From Doryteuthis pealeii (lineage: Eukaryota > Mollusca > Cephalopoda > Myopsida > Loliginidae), in the NCBI GenBank assembly GCA_023376005.1, contig CM042147.1:122152351-122216350 (forward strand): a stretch of DNA of 64,000 nt. Reading direction: 5' to 3'. Made by a program: the position numbers and the translations under genes. A model generated the notes under the pieces. It was not told the DNA's origin and did no database searches. It saw only the letters and a program-made list of their open reading frames with translations. How positions within the stretch are numbered: position 1 is the first letter of the stretch; each line of letters starts with the position of its first letter. This document shows positions 1 through 10,480 of the stretch, piece after piece.

Positions 1-410
1 CCTACCCCTTCATCGCCAAAAATTCATTCGAAACACGTACTGCGTGCAAATCATCAAAATCATTCGAAATTGGGATATCTTAAGTAAAATAAAGCCATAG
101 AGAGAATGTGGTATTTTGGTGAAAGTAGGTTGCACAGGAAAGAATGTAAGCGTTTATTTTTGGATAAATCGGTCGGCGAGTGTACCTGGCTAGTTAGAAC
201 CATGTAACAGTATGACCAGCTTTGTCACCCCCTCCTCTAATACAACTTCCGGCTATATGGCGAGATGTGTCGTGCACCTATGTAATCATTTATTTGAGGT
301 GGGTGCAGATGTGTATTCGCATCAAATAGTCAGTTGAATACTGATCAGTCTACACAAATCTCTCCATCTTAACCTTTCTATATATTAACATTGAATTGGT
401 CAACAGGCAG
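1..410. other. Unclassified intronic sequence
   Basis: No exon, tRNA-like box or TIR structure recognised. Presumed upstream GMDS intron. Confidence 0.4.
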
Positions 411-648
411 CCTTTTTACGGCATGTCAACCCTTGTTGGGTTATTTTATACCCAAGACATTGTTTGATTCATTCTTGATGGTTACTAAAAGAAATTCTAA
501 ACACATTTTTTGTTAACTCATTTTCTTCTATTTAACCTATAGATGTTACCCTAACAGGTACTACCACTCCAGGTCAGGGTGGACCTGGAAGTAATGGCAA
601 TTGAAGGGGTACTCCACACTCCCCAGATCTGGAACTTCACCATTAGAT
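411..648 (-). repeat. R2 repeat, 3' part
   Basis: Reverse complement of the R2 tail (TTACGGCATGTCAACCC) and body (CCTAACAGGTACTACCACTC). It is 5' truncated relative to full R2 copies such as 21305-21870. Confidence 0.75.
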
Positions 649-777
649 ATAAAATGCCTTGCATTGAGCTGATGCAAAAAGAAAAATATGTTACTCTGTC
701 TGTGGACCATTGACCATAAAAATGTCACCCTGCCCATAAAAGGATACTTTTTTCTTTTGTCTTTTTATTCTTTTTTT

Positions 778-1306
778 GGTAATTTATGAGGAAGTTTGTC
801 CCGGTCTCCTGCCTCATAAATTGCTACCTGGTGACTATTAAAATAACGACCCCAGCTACGGTGTTACTTGAAAGAAAACCACCAACTTAGGGCGTTAAAA
901 GTATTGGGGGGGGGGCTTCTCTTTTTTTTTTTTTTTTTTTTTTGTTGAATTCTTATTTATTTATAGAAATCTGTCATAATTCTTGTTTAGATATGAAGAT
1001 GGATATATAGTTTGGAATAGACTGAGATAAATAGATAAACAAACAAAATAATAGAGATAAAAATAATAAAGATAAATAAATAAGAATTACGACAAATTTC
1101 TATAAATAATTAAGAGTTATGACAAATAACGATAAATAAATAAGAATTACAACAAAAAAGAGACCCCCCCCCCCTAAAATACATTTAACGCCCTAAGTTG
1201 GTTGTTTTCTTTCAAGTAACACCGTAGCTGGGGTCGTTATTTTTTATAGTCACTGGGTAGCAATTTATGAGGCAGGAGACCGGGACGCAATTCCTCATAA
1301 ATTACC
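778..1306. mobile_element. MITE with 8-bp target duplication (GGTAAT type)
   Basis: 529 bp. Ends are perfect inverted repeats (GGTAATTTATGAGGAA and its complement), and the inverted homology extends about 180 bp inward on each side. Flanked by an identical 8-mer, CTTTTTTT, at 770-777 and 1307-1314. 8-bp duplications are typical of hAT and P superfamilies. No coding capacity. The centre is (A/T)-rich with GATAAATAAATAAG repeats. Confidence 0.75.
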
Positions 1307-1610
1307 CTTTTTTTCTTTAATAAATAATGATAAAATAATAAGGTTACTTCAAGCTTTTGTTGATAAAGCTGGAGATTTACTAAAGCTTTAAATTTAAACA
1401 AAAAAAAAAAATTATATAGACTTTTGCACAGCTGAAAATCATATAGTAATGTGTCTACATGTCCTCTGGGTAAGTATCCAATTGTTTCCTCGTACTCATT
1501 TAATGCTCACGGAAATTATGGTACTCGGATACAACAAACATAAGACAACCTTCATTCGTCGGTACTATAGCTCCTGCAACAAAGTGACATGAGATGAACT
1601 CGTAATCTTC

Positions 1611-1725
1611 TTAGCCCTGTCGGTTGGGGCTTTAGAATATACAAACTGGACCTTTGCAGAGGGGTAACCCCCCCCACCCCCCCAATGGGGCTACCTGTTG
1701 GCTGTGGTGGCGACCAATGATGCTA
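1611..1725 (+). repeat. R2 repeat, 5' fragment
   Basis: Matches the R2 head (CCCTGTCGGTTGGGGC, then TGCAGAGGGGTAA and the CACCTGTTGGCTGTGG part), then loses similarity. A C homopolymer interrupts it. Confidence 0.6.
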
Positions 1726-1766
1726 AAATCCTGATGCCCCCCCCCATATTAGTAATATATAAAAGT

Positions 1767-1995
1767 AAGTAAAAGTAAAGTCATTGGAGTGGCCTAAAGT
1801 CGGTATCAACCAGACAGTGAAGGAGTCTATCCCCTTTTCACTAGCGAAAAAAGAGATTGTTTGGGCATCTGAGGTGGAGCACCACTCCTACCATCAGCTC
1901 CTCACTTTACCGCACATATCCATGTGCTACTCATATGCTGAGTTGGTGAGGGCTGGAATCGAACCAGGAGCCTCGAGGTTCCCAGCCAGACACTA
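1767..1995 (-). mobile_element. R1 tRNA-like SINE
   Basis: Complement of the R1 body: GTAAAGTCATTGGAGTGG start, ATCCCCTTTTCACTAGCG, then GAGTTGGTGAGGGC and a B-box complement (GGAATCGAACCAGG). The A-box end is degraded. Confidence 0.75.
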
Positions 1996-2060
1996 GTATA
2001 ATGGAGATTGTCTGTCTGTAACAGAAACTATGTCACCACTAACGTCCCAATTCCCTTTGT
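1994..2060 (+). mobile_element. Helitron 5'-end fragment
   Basis: TATAATGGAGATTGTCTGTC and TGTAACAGAAACTATGTCAC match the 5' ends of the Helitrons at 19398-19890 and 26129-26742. I could not find a matching 3' hairpin and CTAG end, so it is truncated or too decayed. Confidence 0.5.
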
Positions 2061-2365
2061 TATTTATGATATTCTCAATGGTTATCAAATAATAATCTAA
2101 TCTTAATTAGCATCTTATTTATTAACAATGTCTCTATTAATATCTAGCTGAGATACATTTGCCTCAAAGTAACCCATATTATTATTATTATCCTTAAAAT
2201 CCAGCAATGTGTATTATATATATCATTAAGAAATAAATGTCTACATAGTATACGTCATGAATAATTTGCATACTAGTTTTAACAAAACCGTATTTAATAA
2301 ATAATTACTTGGTGTTATTGATTTCTAACATTATTTTTTTATTCTCAAACTTATTAAAAACATAT

Positions 2366-3330
2366 TTTTTCTAGTTCTTTATAATCTAAAAAGTGAACTC
2401 TATTTGAACTGAAGAAGCTTAAAATGCCAATTCTTTGGTTTAAACAAGTTTCAAAAGAACAATTCATCTATGAAATGACAAAATACAAAAAAAGAACAAA
2501 TCCTCTATGAAAAGAAAAAATGAAATGAACAAAAGACAGAAAATAATAAAGAGAAAATTTCTATATATTTCAATAAAACAAAATCAGAAATTTGGACCCA
2601 GACCTTGTTAGTCTCAATTGTCAGGGTGCCACACTTACCATCAGCTCCTCACTTTACTGCACAGATCTCTATGCTACTCATATGCTGAATTGGCGAGGGC
2701 CGGTATTGAACTTGGAACTTTGTGGTTCTTAGTTGGACGCACCTCTAAAATCTTGATGTCACTCTAATTCTTATTTTTTCTACTTCTTATAATCTAAAAA
2801 GTGAACTCTGTTTGAACTGAAGAATCTTAAAATGCCAATTCCTTGGTTTAAACAAGTTTCAAAAGAACAATTCATCTATGAAAAGTAAAAATGAAATAAA
2901 CAAATGACAGAAAAGAACCAGCCATCCATGAAAAGAAAAAAAAATGAAACAAAAGACAGAAAATAATAAAGAGAGAAAAATTTCTATATAAATTGTTTTG
3001 GTGTCTGTGTCAGGGTACCACACCTACCATCAGCTCATCACTTTACTGCACAGATCCCTATGCTACTCATATGCTGAGTTGGCGAGGGCTGGTATCGAAC
3101 TTTGAACTTTGTGGTTCTTAGTTGGACACACCTCTAAAATCTTGATGTCACTCCAAGTAGTAATATATAATTCTTATTTTTTATAATTCTTATAATCTGA
3201 AAAGTAAAAATGAAATAAACAAATGACAGAAAAGAACCAGCCATCCATGAAAAGAAAAAAAATCAAACAAAAGAGAGAGAATGATAAAGACAGAAAATAA
3301 TAAAGAGAGAAAAATTTCTATATAAATATT
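2366..3330. repeat. Three-unit tandem repeat of about 400 bp
   Basis: Units begin near 2366, 2769 and 3169. Each opens with a CTTATAATCTAAAAAGTGAA-like sequence followed by an A-rich stretch (AAAGAACAATTCATCTATGA). The first two units end in a truncated R1 SINE on the - strand (about 2625-2770 and 3008-3160). The third is incomplete. The truncated SINE was copied along with the unit. Confidence 0.75.
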
Positions 3331-3609
3331 TCAATTAATTCATTGAAATATTTGTGTACAATAAAATAAGAGTTACCTATCAAATAACCTCATGACACTG
3401 ACTAAACAATTTGTGATTTATTCTAACATGTTTGCAGAAAAAAAATAACTGAATTAGGACGAATACTTAAATACAAAACAAAAAAAGTATTATTCTTGAA
3501 AGTTACAAGCTTTAAAAAGTTTAACAAAAATATAAAAGTTCACCTCTTATTTATTCCGATAATTTCGGCCAAAATTCAAATGCCTGTTAATAAGAATCAC
3601 TAATTCTGG

Positions 3610-3790
3610 CGTTCTTCTATGGAAGTTATCACATGGGCATGCCAGAGTAGGTCGCCCAGCAAAAATGTACTTGGATCAACTCGGGTGCAGATACTAGATG
3701 CTGCGTGGAGGACTTCCTAGGGGCAATAAATGATAGGGAAGGATGGCTAGAGATTGTCATGGATATCCATGCTGCTAGTATGACAGGATG
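3610..3790 (+). pseudogene. LINE reverse transcriptase, C-terminal end (relic)
   Basis: Reads RVGRPAKMYLDQL in one frame and, after a frameshift near 3675, DTRCCVEDFLGAINDREGW in another. This is the C-terminal (RP.K..LDQL..DTG....AI.DR..W) signature of non-LTR retrotransposon polyproteins. It is frameshifted and stands alone, so it is a dead fragment. Confidence 0.65.
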
Positions 3791-4080
3791 ATGATCTATC
3801 AAATGCAAAATTCTATTTGAGGTTACCTCAAGACAAGTAGAATAAAGTTAACAAGACACTTGCGCTTCATGCCATCTGCAAAGAAATTTTATATTAGGTA
3901 CTAATTTAGTCAGCTTAAGTCTTAAATCTCCTCATTGCCCCACTCTTAAGAATCAAATTGCCCCCTGTGGGGAGTACGCCCCATGTTGGGAACCCGAGTT
4001 GGAGAAGGTTCCCTCACTTTTCCTTAATCCTAATTATCAACTCGGACCTCAATGGTGACACAACAGGCACATTTTGTCTA

Positions 4081-4122
<42 letters not shown>
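4081..4122. repeat. (TG)n(TA)n microsatellite
   Basis: Pure dinucleotide run directly next to the R3 foldback at 4123. Sequence before it (TTTTGTCTAG) recurs next to other TA tracts here (9557, 27104, 60934). Confidence 0.9.
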
Positions 4123-4124
<2 letters not shown>

Positions 4125-4380
4125 CAGAGAAAGAAAGATAATGCAATCATTTCTCTGAATTTCAGAGATGAGTCTTGAGGATTAGTATTATTTGTATTAT
4201 TCGGACTATTGTCCTCATCTTCATTGTTATCTGTACAATGTTTCAGCCGATGTGCTCTCCGGCCTTCTTCAGTCCAAGAAGGTTCCTGAGTCTGACAAGA
4301 AATATCTGAAGAAGACCGGAGGGCACCTCGGCCAAAACGTTGTACAGATATAAAAAAAAATGAAATCATTTTTCTTATGT
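4123..4380. mobile_element. R3 foldback element
   Basis: Inverted arms at about 4227-4272 and 4306-4350 (CTGTACAATGTTTCAGCCGA against TCGGCCAAAACGTTGTACAG, with CCGGCCTTCTTCAG against its complement). The ACTATTGTCCTCATCTTC block is present on the left only. No ORF. Confidence 0.7.
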
Positions 4381-4440
4381 TCATGTTGATTTTGCAATTT
4401 AAATTTTATTTCAAACTGAATATTTATCTTTATTTTTTAG

Positions 4441-4485
4441 GATGGTTCCTATTTGGCTGAATTTTTGCTTGGAAAAGGATACGAG
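4441..4485 (+). CDS. GMDS: GMDS exon A (internal coding exon, 15 codons)
   Basis: GDP-mannose 4,6-dehydratase converts GDP-D-mannose to GDP-4-keto-6-deoxy-D-mannose, the first step of de novo GDP-L-fucose synthesis in the cytosol. The exon reads DGSYLAEFLLGKGYE with no stop. It matches the N-terminal Rossmann segment of animal GMDS, where it follows the glycine-rich GITGQ stretch; the usual Glu before KGYE is Gly here. It is bounded by an acceptor (TTATTTTTTAG) and a consensus donor (GTAAGT), is exactly 45 nt, and sits in phase 0 on both sides. The preceding exon, which should end in the TGQ part of the nucleotide-binding loop, is not in this window. This exon has no second copy, because the duplicated block starts at 5238. 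The next exon, at 14248, continues the protein without a break. Confidence 0.93.
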
Positions 4486-4675
4486 GTAAGTTTAAAAAAA
4501 AAAATTTTTTTTGTATTATTCTTCTAATCCTTTATCCTATCTGGTTGGCTGTGCAGTCAAGTCAGTGGACTTGGGAGTAATGGAAATAACTCCCCAGAAT
4601 GGTGCTAATACATTGTTAAAACCAATTACTAAAAAAGTATAAGTACACAACATATATTACTTCCTAACCATTAGG

Positions 4676-4745
4676 CATGACATAACCCCAGACAGGTTGA
4701 TATGCCATTAAAATAAAAAAAAAATCAACCAACCAACAACCAAAA
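4676..4745 (+). repeat. R2 tail fragment
   Basis: GGTTGATATGCCATTAAAAT followed by CAACCAACCAAC; only the 3' tail is present. Confidence 0.55.
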
Positions 4746-4749
4746 TTGA

Positions 4750-5237
4750 AACCTCACCACTAGTTTAGCGTCATGCACAGGAGACACCATTTTGGAGTAG
4801 TTCTTTGCTAAGAATGATTTAGGAAAATTTTAAAAAATGCTTCTGGGATGGTGGTATTATGAAATTGGCCAAGATATGGCAGCTACTGGTGTTTTCTTAC
4901 AAAAAAAAAGAAAAAGTTAAGAAAAATAGTGAATATGTAGTTAGGTCAAGTCAATATTACAAATTTTAAAATTTATATTATAATATTACAGTTTATTTTT
5001 AATTAATAAAACAAATACCTATTTTAGGCACAAATATTCAAGTAAATCTCTTTATGCGCGCGCACACACACACACACACATTCACTATCCCTCTTATTTT
5101 ACTCGGTCATATGATTTATTTTTTTAATTCATTTTATTTTATCATTTTTGAATAATTCATTTTTTAACTTATTTTTTTTCCTTGAAGTGAAATAAATTTC
5201 AGCTGTTAATATCAGTCATAATCTTGAATAAAAAAAA
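4750..5237. other. Intronic sequence with a CG/CA microsatellite
   Basis: AT-rich, unclassified; a (CG)(CA) tract lies at 5055-5080. No exon seen. Confidence 0.5.
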
Positions 5238-5284
5238 CTTTTGGAGAAAGCTGAAATATGAGGCAAATCTCAAAAGTAAGGTCT

Positions 5285-5930
5285 CCAAAGTGCTGTGGAT
5301 GCAGGGAAACTCTTCTTGCAGCTATTAGCAACATTGTTGTGTTTGTTGTTCATGTGCCTGTTTGTGCCTTACTGCCAGGCTCAGTCTAAGCTTGGCAGTC
5401 GTTTCTGATGGAGCTCCCAGTTAACACTAATGCTGAGCGTGAAGTTCATGCAGATCATAGGCATTAAACCAATTGAAATTCATTGCCAATTAATTTTGAC
5501 TTGTCCCACTATATTCCACTTATACATTGTCTTTTATGCATTTACATAGATGCCTTTCATTATGTGTTAGTTGTTGGGATCCTTCCGTCTGCGAAAGACG
5601 ATGGAGTGGTGTCCAATTTTTTTTTTTTTTTTTTTTTAAATTACCTAGCCTGGGCTGTTTGATATGGAGGATGTGCTGTTGCTCAAGCAGCAGATCTCAC
5701 TTCTCCACACTGCTGCTGTGATCCAAAGGAAAGGTAGGATACCAATGCAGTTTGGCAACAGCAGTGTCGCAGTGTAACGCTGAAGTTCAGTGTTACTCCA
5801 TTGTGTTAGAACTTTCATCAAAAATATATCACTGAGGTTAAGCAATGATGTGCCTGTTCAATAATTAATTGGGTGACCACTTGAGTAAAGCACCTACTGT
5901 AAACAACCTGAATCCTTTGTTAATCAAAAT
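5285..5930. other. Unclassified intronic sequence
   Basis: The part at 5290-5350 (GATGCAGGGAAACT, CAACATTGTTGTGTTTGTTG) recurs at 13120-13180, so it is a dispersed repeat. A T17-type run is at 5617-5637. Nothing coding recognised. Confidence 0.4.
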
Positions 5931-6012
5931 GACTTGATTCAGCATTAAATGACCCGAAAGGGGTTGATATATATAATTTTGTGTGTTGTTTTTTTGTTTG
6001 TTGTCCTCATCT

Positions 6013-6602
6013 TTATCCGCCCTGTCAGCTGGGGCGTTAGAATGCACCGACTGCAACTCTGCAGAGGGGTAAGACTCCCCCAATGGGGCCACCTGTTGGC
6101 CGTGGGTGGCGACCCGTGATAGAGCCCAGGTGGATGAGCAATTCATGACATGCAATACTCCACTTTGGCCCTATCTTGGGCTAGACGGGCGGTCGAGAGG
6201 CCCCCTCCGATTAATCGGCTGGTCACATCAAGCCCTAGCACCTATATGATTTTCCCAACCCTATTGCCCTTATGGCAAGCCCCAAACCCTTTTTATCATA
6301 TGGGTGCTAGAAGGCGGTGGCTGCGGGTCTACATGTCCTGGGAATGACGTTAAACTCTATCTGATGGTGAGGTTCCAGTTTTGGGGAATGTGGAGCACCC
6401 CATTCATCACCATTGCTCCCTGGTCCACTCTGACCCGGAGTGGTAGTACCTGTTAGGGTCCCATCTATGGGTTAAATAGAAAAATGTATTTATAAAAAAA
6501 TTGTATTATCCATTAAGAATTGATTTATTTCAAAACTTTATTGGCATTAAATGACCCACTGAGGTTGATATGCCGTAAAACAAAAACAAACAAACAAACA
6601 AA
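6013..6602 (+). repeat. R2 repeat, near full length
   Basis: Runs from TTATCCGCCCTGTCAGC through TACATGTCCTGGGAATGACG and GGAGTGGTAGTACCTGTTAG to the tail GTTGATATGCCGTAAAAC followed by (AAAC)n. A separate R2 tail precedes it at 5935-5980. Unclassified; it has the shape of a SINE or a LINE 3' end. Confidence 0.8.
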
Positions 6603-6750
6603 CTCATCTTTATTGTGGTATGTAAAAACACAGGGAACACTTAAGGGCAGAGGATACAGCGGCCGAAACATTGTGTTTTTTTTACATACCAGAAAGATGA
6701 GGACAACAGTCTTAAAAATCAAAATAATACTAATAAAAGTCAGTGTTCAC
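6603..6750. repeat. Small foldback related to R3
   Basis: GGTATGTAAAAACACA (6616) and its complement TGTGTTTTTTTTACATACC (6672) form a stem; GGCCGAAACATTG and GATGAGGACAACAGTC match the right arm of R3. Confidence 0.6.
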
Positions 6751-6879
6751 TGTTATAGCTTCTCCAGGTATTTACAAGTTCCAGTGTTAATGAACAAACT
6801 GCAACAGATTAAATACTTGTTGTTACTACTGCCAGAAACAGTCCACTAAGTTGACGAGGTGTTTGCTTGTTCCACTAAC

Positions 6880-7315
6880 CAATAGTTAACAATCTAAGAC
6901 AGTTCTAAGTAACAGTCATTTCTAGGCTGCAGTTTATTAGTCTCATACCCCACCTGTATGGACTGGGCACAAGGCTCCGTTTTAACTTGGGCCCACTAAC
7001 AAACCGAAGCTAATGGGTGGGAGAGAACAAAAATTGCGTTGATCCCTTTGGCATTCCCCCTCAAGGGGGGCGCCTCAGGCACTGGGCAATAAACCCAGCC
7101 CTGCCCCTTTAAGTCAAGGGGGCAAGTGTTGCCTGGGGGGATGGCCCCCTGGGATCGACGCTATTGATTAACAGCACCTTATCTAGAGGCCGAAGCTCAC
7201 TGGACCTCCCAATTGGGAATTTGAAGGTCAGTTTGAAGTCATTTCTAGGCTGCAGGTTCAATCCTGGTCAAGGGTGAGAGTAACATAGAATAATAATTAA
7301 TTCACAATACACTTT
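6880..7315 (+). mobile_element. R6 tRNA-like SINE split by R5
   Basis: Left part carries TAAGACAGTTCTAAGTAACA; right part carries the B-box-like GGTTCAATCCTGGTC and then CATAGAATAATAATTAA. The R5 insertion lies between them. Confidence 0.6.
6933..7236 (+). mobile_element. R5 retroposon with 19-bp target duplication
   Basis: GC-rich unit with CTCAAGGGGGGCGCCTCAGG, GGCAATAAACCCAGCC, CAAGGGGGCAAGTGTTGCC. It is flanked by an identical 19-mer, AGTCATTTCTAGGCTGCAG, at 6914-6932 and 7237-7255, part of an R6 SINE. A target duplication of this length is what LINE-type retroposition leaves, so R5 was probably copied through RNA. Confidence 0.75.
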
Positions 7316-7499
7316 AAAAAAAAAAAAAAATTCAAACAAATAAGATGCTAATATCCATGATTTAAAAACAATAACAAACATGACATCACGCAAGACTTGG
7401 AAACAAAATAAGGGATGGGTTTATAGGTCTGATTTGAGCTTCTACAAATCAAGGCTAATTGAGCAGTTGGTGCATTCCACCTGGTTAGGGAATGTGAGT

Positions 7500-7893
7500 C
7501 TGTGTTTCAACAAAGGCTTATCCATTATCATTCTCTCCTTGTGAGTTTTTCACACCAGTGTTTGCTGATGGACTTTCACCGGAGTCTGAGTGACAACAAG
7601 TCTCCTCAGGTCTCCAGGACACTTCTGAGTATTCTAGCTGATTTCAACAATGCTGTTGTCTAGATGGTCTCGATTCTTCCTCTGATTTTCAATTCCTCCA
7701 GTCTGTTTTCTAAATACTATTGGGTATCATTCCAGGTACCCCAACTACAATTGGTATCACTTTCACCCTCATATTTCAGTTTTTTCAATTCTTTAGCAAG
7801 GTCCAGACATTTATCTATCTTTCCATTTTCTTTCATCTTCACCCTGTGATCTGCTGGGACTGCAAAATCTACCAGTTGACATTATCCTTGAGC
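7500..7893 (-). pseudogene. LINE C-terminal fragment 1
   Basis: Read on the - strand it gives pieces such as DFAVPADHRVKMKE, DKCLDLAKELKKLK and VIPIVVG, interrupted by stops and frameshifts. These are recognisable parts of the C-terminal tail found in many invertebrate non-LTR retrotransposon proteins. A dead, 5'-truncated remnant; the related fragment 2 follows head to tail. Confidence 0.65.
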
Positions 7894-7894
7894 T

Positions 7895-8158
7895 TTTCAC
7901 ACCTGCCATAGCCAATGGTTCACTGGAGGCTGAGTGACAGCAAGTCTCCTCAGGTCTCTAGTACTCTTCTGTGTATTCTGGTTGATCTTAACAATGCTGT
8001 AGTTTGGATGGTCTAGATTCTTCCTCTGGTTTCCAATTCGCCCAAATTCTTTTCCAGATCCTCGGGGAATGTTCCAAGGGCACCAATTGCAATTTTGAAC
8101 TTTCAAGTGTCCGCTAAAGAAGTAATCATTGATTGTCGATAGAAATACGTTTTTTTTT

Positions 8159-8190
<32 letters not shown>

Positions 8191-8340
8191 TTCTCTTTTG
8201 GTATAAGAATTTGTTAGCTATGGTACATAATACTAAAGTAGCTATTCAAAATGCACAGTAATCCAGTTTTCTAAGTACTCTAGCAAGGTCCAGGTATTTG
8301 TCTATCTTTTTGCTTTACATTATCATTATTTCACACCTAG
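7895..8340 (-). pseudogene. LINE C-terminal fragment 2, with poly-T insertion
   Basis: A second copy of the same LINE tail (for example KINQNTQKSTRDLRRL from - strand 8000-7950), diverged from fragment 1. It is split near 8150-8187 by a T-rich tract. In copy 2 (41830-42335) the same place holds two T tracts separated by about 40 bp of other sequence. Confidence 0.6.
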
Positions 8341-8402
8341 TGAGGTTTTCACACCAGCATAAATAAGGGTTGATATGCCGTAAAACAGCCCAGCCAACCA
8401 AC
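8341..8402 (+). repeat. R2 tail fragment
   Basis: GGGTTGATATGCCGTAAAAC with CCAGCCAACCAAC tail only. Confidence 0.6.
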
Positions 8403-9040
8403 TTATTTAAAACATGGTGATCTTTATTTATTCTGTCCCATCTGGCTGGTTAAAATCTTCAGAAAATCTTACAAAAAAAAAAAATAGCAGCAGCAACAGC
8501 AACAACTGTTTTACATTTGATAAGGTTATTTATTTATTTTTTTATTTTTATACAAATGTTAAACCTTTTAGCACAGATTTTTGACATGTTTTGTAACATC
8601 TGTTTCGAAACTTACAATGGTAGTGATTCAAGTGAATTTTTTTTATTTTTTTTTTTTTATTTTTTTTTTTTTTATCCTTGATTGTTACAAATTTAAAAAC
8701 AAATGAATGAAAAACACAGAGAATAAAAAGACTTTTTTTAACAAAATTTTTTTTTAACAAAATTCTTTGCTTTTGTTGTAGATATAAAATAGGGAGTTTT
8801 GAAAAGAGAGAAAAAAAAAAAAGTTATTTTTGATCTCTTGTGTAAATGGTTTTATAAAAATCGAAATGTATTGAGAAATCCCCAGGCCAATATTGTTGGG
8901 TAGGGCGTGGAAATATGAACATTGATTGTACTTCAAGCTGATTTAAATGACTCCCACTTGTGACAAACTGATGCACAGCAAGGTCTAAAAAAATAGATTT
9001 AAAAAAATGTGAACTTTACAGTTGTGATTAACATAATTGT
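8403..9040. other. AT-rich intronic sequence with poly-T and poly-A tracts
   Basis: Nothing recognised beyond homopolymer-rich stretches (8635-8675, 8744-8756, 8808-8822). Confidence 0.4.
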
Positions 9041-9044
9041 ATTA

Positions 9045-9243
9045 GTATGATTTGTATTATTCAGACTATTGTCCTCATCTTCATTGTTATCTGTACAACG
9101 TTTCAGCTGATGTGCCCTCTGGCCTCCTTCAGGTATTTCTTGTCGGACTCGGGAACCTTCTTGGACTGAAGAAGGCTGAAATGTTGTACAGATAACAATG
9201 AAGATGAGGACAATAGTCCGAATGCAAATAATACTAATCATCA
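9045..9243. mobile_element. R3 foldback element
   Basis: Arms TATTCAGACTATTGTCCTCA (9056) and AATGAAGATGAGGACAATAG (9196) are reverse complements. Short loop with GAACCTTCTTGGACTGAAG. Copy 2 at 43040-43235 is nearly identical. Confidence 0.75.
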
Positions 9244-9249
9244 AGCATC

Positions 9250-9496
9250 ATCTCAGTAGCTCAGTCGGTAGAGCGTTCGGCTAGAAACCACAAGGTTCCT
9301 AGTTCGATTCCGGTCCTCGCCAACTCAGCGTATGAGTAGCACAGGGATCTGTGTGGTAAAGTAAGGAGCAAATGGTAGGTGTGGCACTCCACCTCAGACG
9401 CCAAAACAATCTCCTTGGTCTAGCGCTAGTGAAAAGGGGATAGACTCCCTCGCTGATTGGCTGATACTGACTTTAGGCCGTCTCAACAACTTTACT

Positions 9497-9502
<6 letters not shown>
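9250..9502 (+). mobile_element. R1 tRNA-like SINE, full
   Basis: A box TAGCTCAGTCGGTAGAGCG, B box GGTTCCTAGTTCGATTCC, then the R1 body ending CAACAACTTTACTT. The tRNA-related head keeps RNA polymerase III box spacing but has no full cloverleaf, so it is a SINE and not a tRNA gene. Followed directly by a TA tract. Confidence 0.85.
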
Positions 9503-9555
<53 letters not shown>

Positions 9556-9556
9556 T
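9502..9556. repeat. (TA)n microsatellite
   Basis: About 54 nt with one phase slip; copy 2 (43497-43527) is shorter. Confidence 0.95.
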
Positions 9557-10055
9557 AGACAAAACGTGCCTGTTGGGTCACCTATTGAGTTCTGAGTAGA
9601 TAATTGGGATTAAGGAAAAGTGAGTTTACAAAGCAAAATAAATTTGGAGAAAAAAAAAAAAAAAATACCTTCAGAGAATTTGAAAAAAAGCCCATTAAAA
9701 TCATTTTTTAAGATTTCTGAGGAACATTTGATTTAATTTAAGCTATGGGTTAGCTGCCTCTGCAACTTAACATACAAATATATTTCACTCTCTCTAAATC
9801 ACTTTTTTACATTAACAGAGAAACTAACATATAACGAGGAGGTAATCAAGATATACATAGAGAAGGGGAAAGTGACAGACAGAATGTGAAGTAAAAGATC
9901 ACAGTTTTTGACTTAATTGCAAATTACGACTAATTAGAACCAATTGAAATGAAGTTTTTTGTTTTTTTTCAAACATAACTCAATCCTAAAACTAAGGAAC
10001 AGTTTAGTATAGCTCTCATGTCATTAAACTAAACAGTAAAAAACCTAAATCCTAC
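9557..10055. other. Unclassified intronic sequence
   Basis: The first part, with GTTGGGTCACCTATTGAG, is an inverted relative of 3990-4080. The remainder is not recognised. Poly-A at 9650-9666. Confidence 0.4.
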
Positions 10056-10059
10056 GCCA

Positions 10060-10192
10060 CACTTACCATCTGCTCCCCACTTTCCCCGCTGGGACTAGAT
10101 TATTCAATCTGTGTTACTCATGCGCTGAGTTGGCGGGGACCGGTATCGAAATATGAACCTCCTGATTCCTTAAATGGGTGCTCTACTGACAG
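10060..10192 (-). mobile_element. R1 SINE, head fragment
   Basis: Complement of the R1 5' half (GAGTTGGCGGGGACCGGTAT); the 3' half is missing. Confidence 0.65.
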
Positions 10193-10228
10193 CTAATTTG
10201 TCCCCTTATATTAGTGTAATAGTCAGGG

Positions 10229-10480
10229 CCGTTTTAACTCAGTTGGCAGAGTGTTGGGCTAGGGACCACTAGGTTCCAGGTTCAGTACCGGCCATTGCCA
10301 ACTCAGCGTATGCGTAGCACTTGGCTCTGTGCGGTAAAGTGGTGAGCTTATAGTAGGTGTCGTGCTCCACATCAGACGCCAAAAACAATCTCCTTGGTCT
10401 AGTGCTAGTGAAAAGGGGGATAGACTCCCTCACTGCCTGGCTAATACTGACTTTAGGCCACCCCGACGACTTTACTTATG
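10229..10480 (+). mobile_element. R1 tRNA-like SINE, full
   Basis: Variant head TTTTAACTCAGTTGGCAGAG, B-box AGGTTCAGTACC, body and the CCCGACGACTTTACTT end all present. Confidence 0.85.

Noticed and set aside
9250..9330. Possible tRNA gene (A and B boxes)
   Set aside because: The same head is followed by the same non-tRNA body in about ten places, and the 3' acceptor half does not pair, so these are tRNA-derived SINEs.
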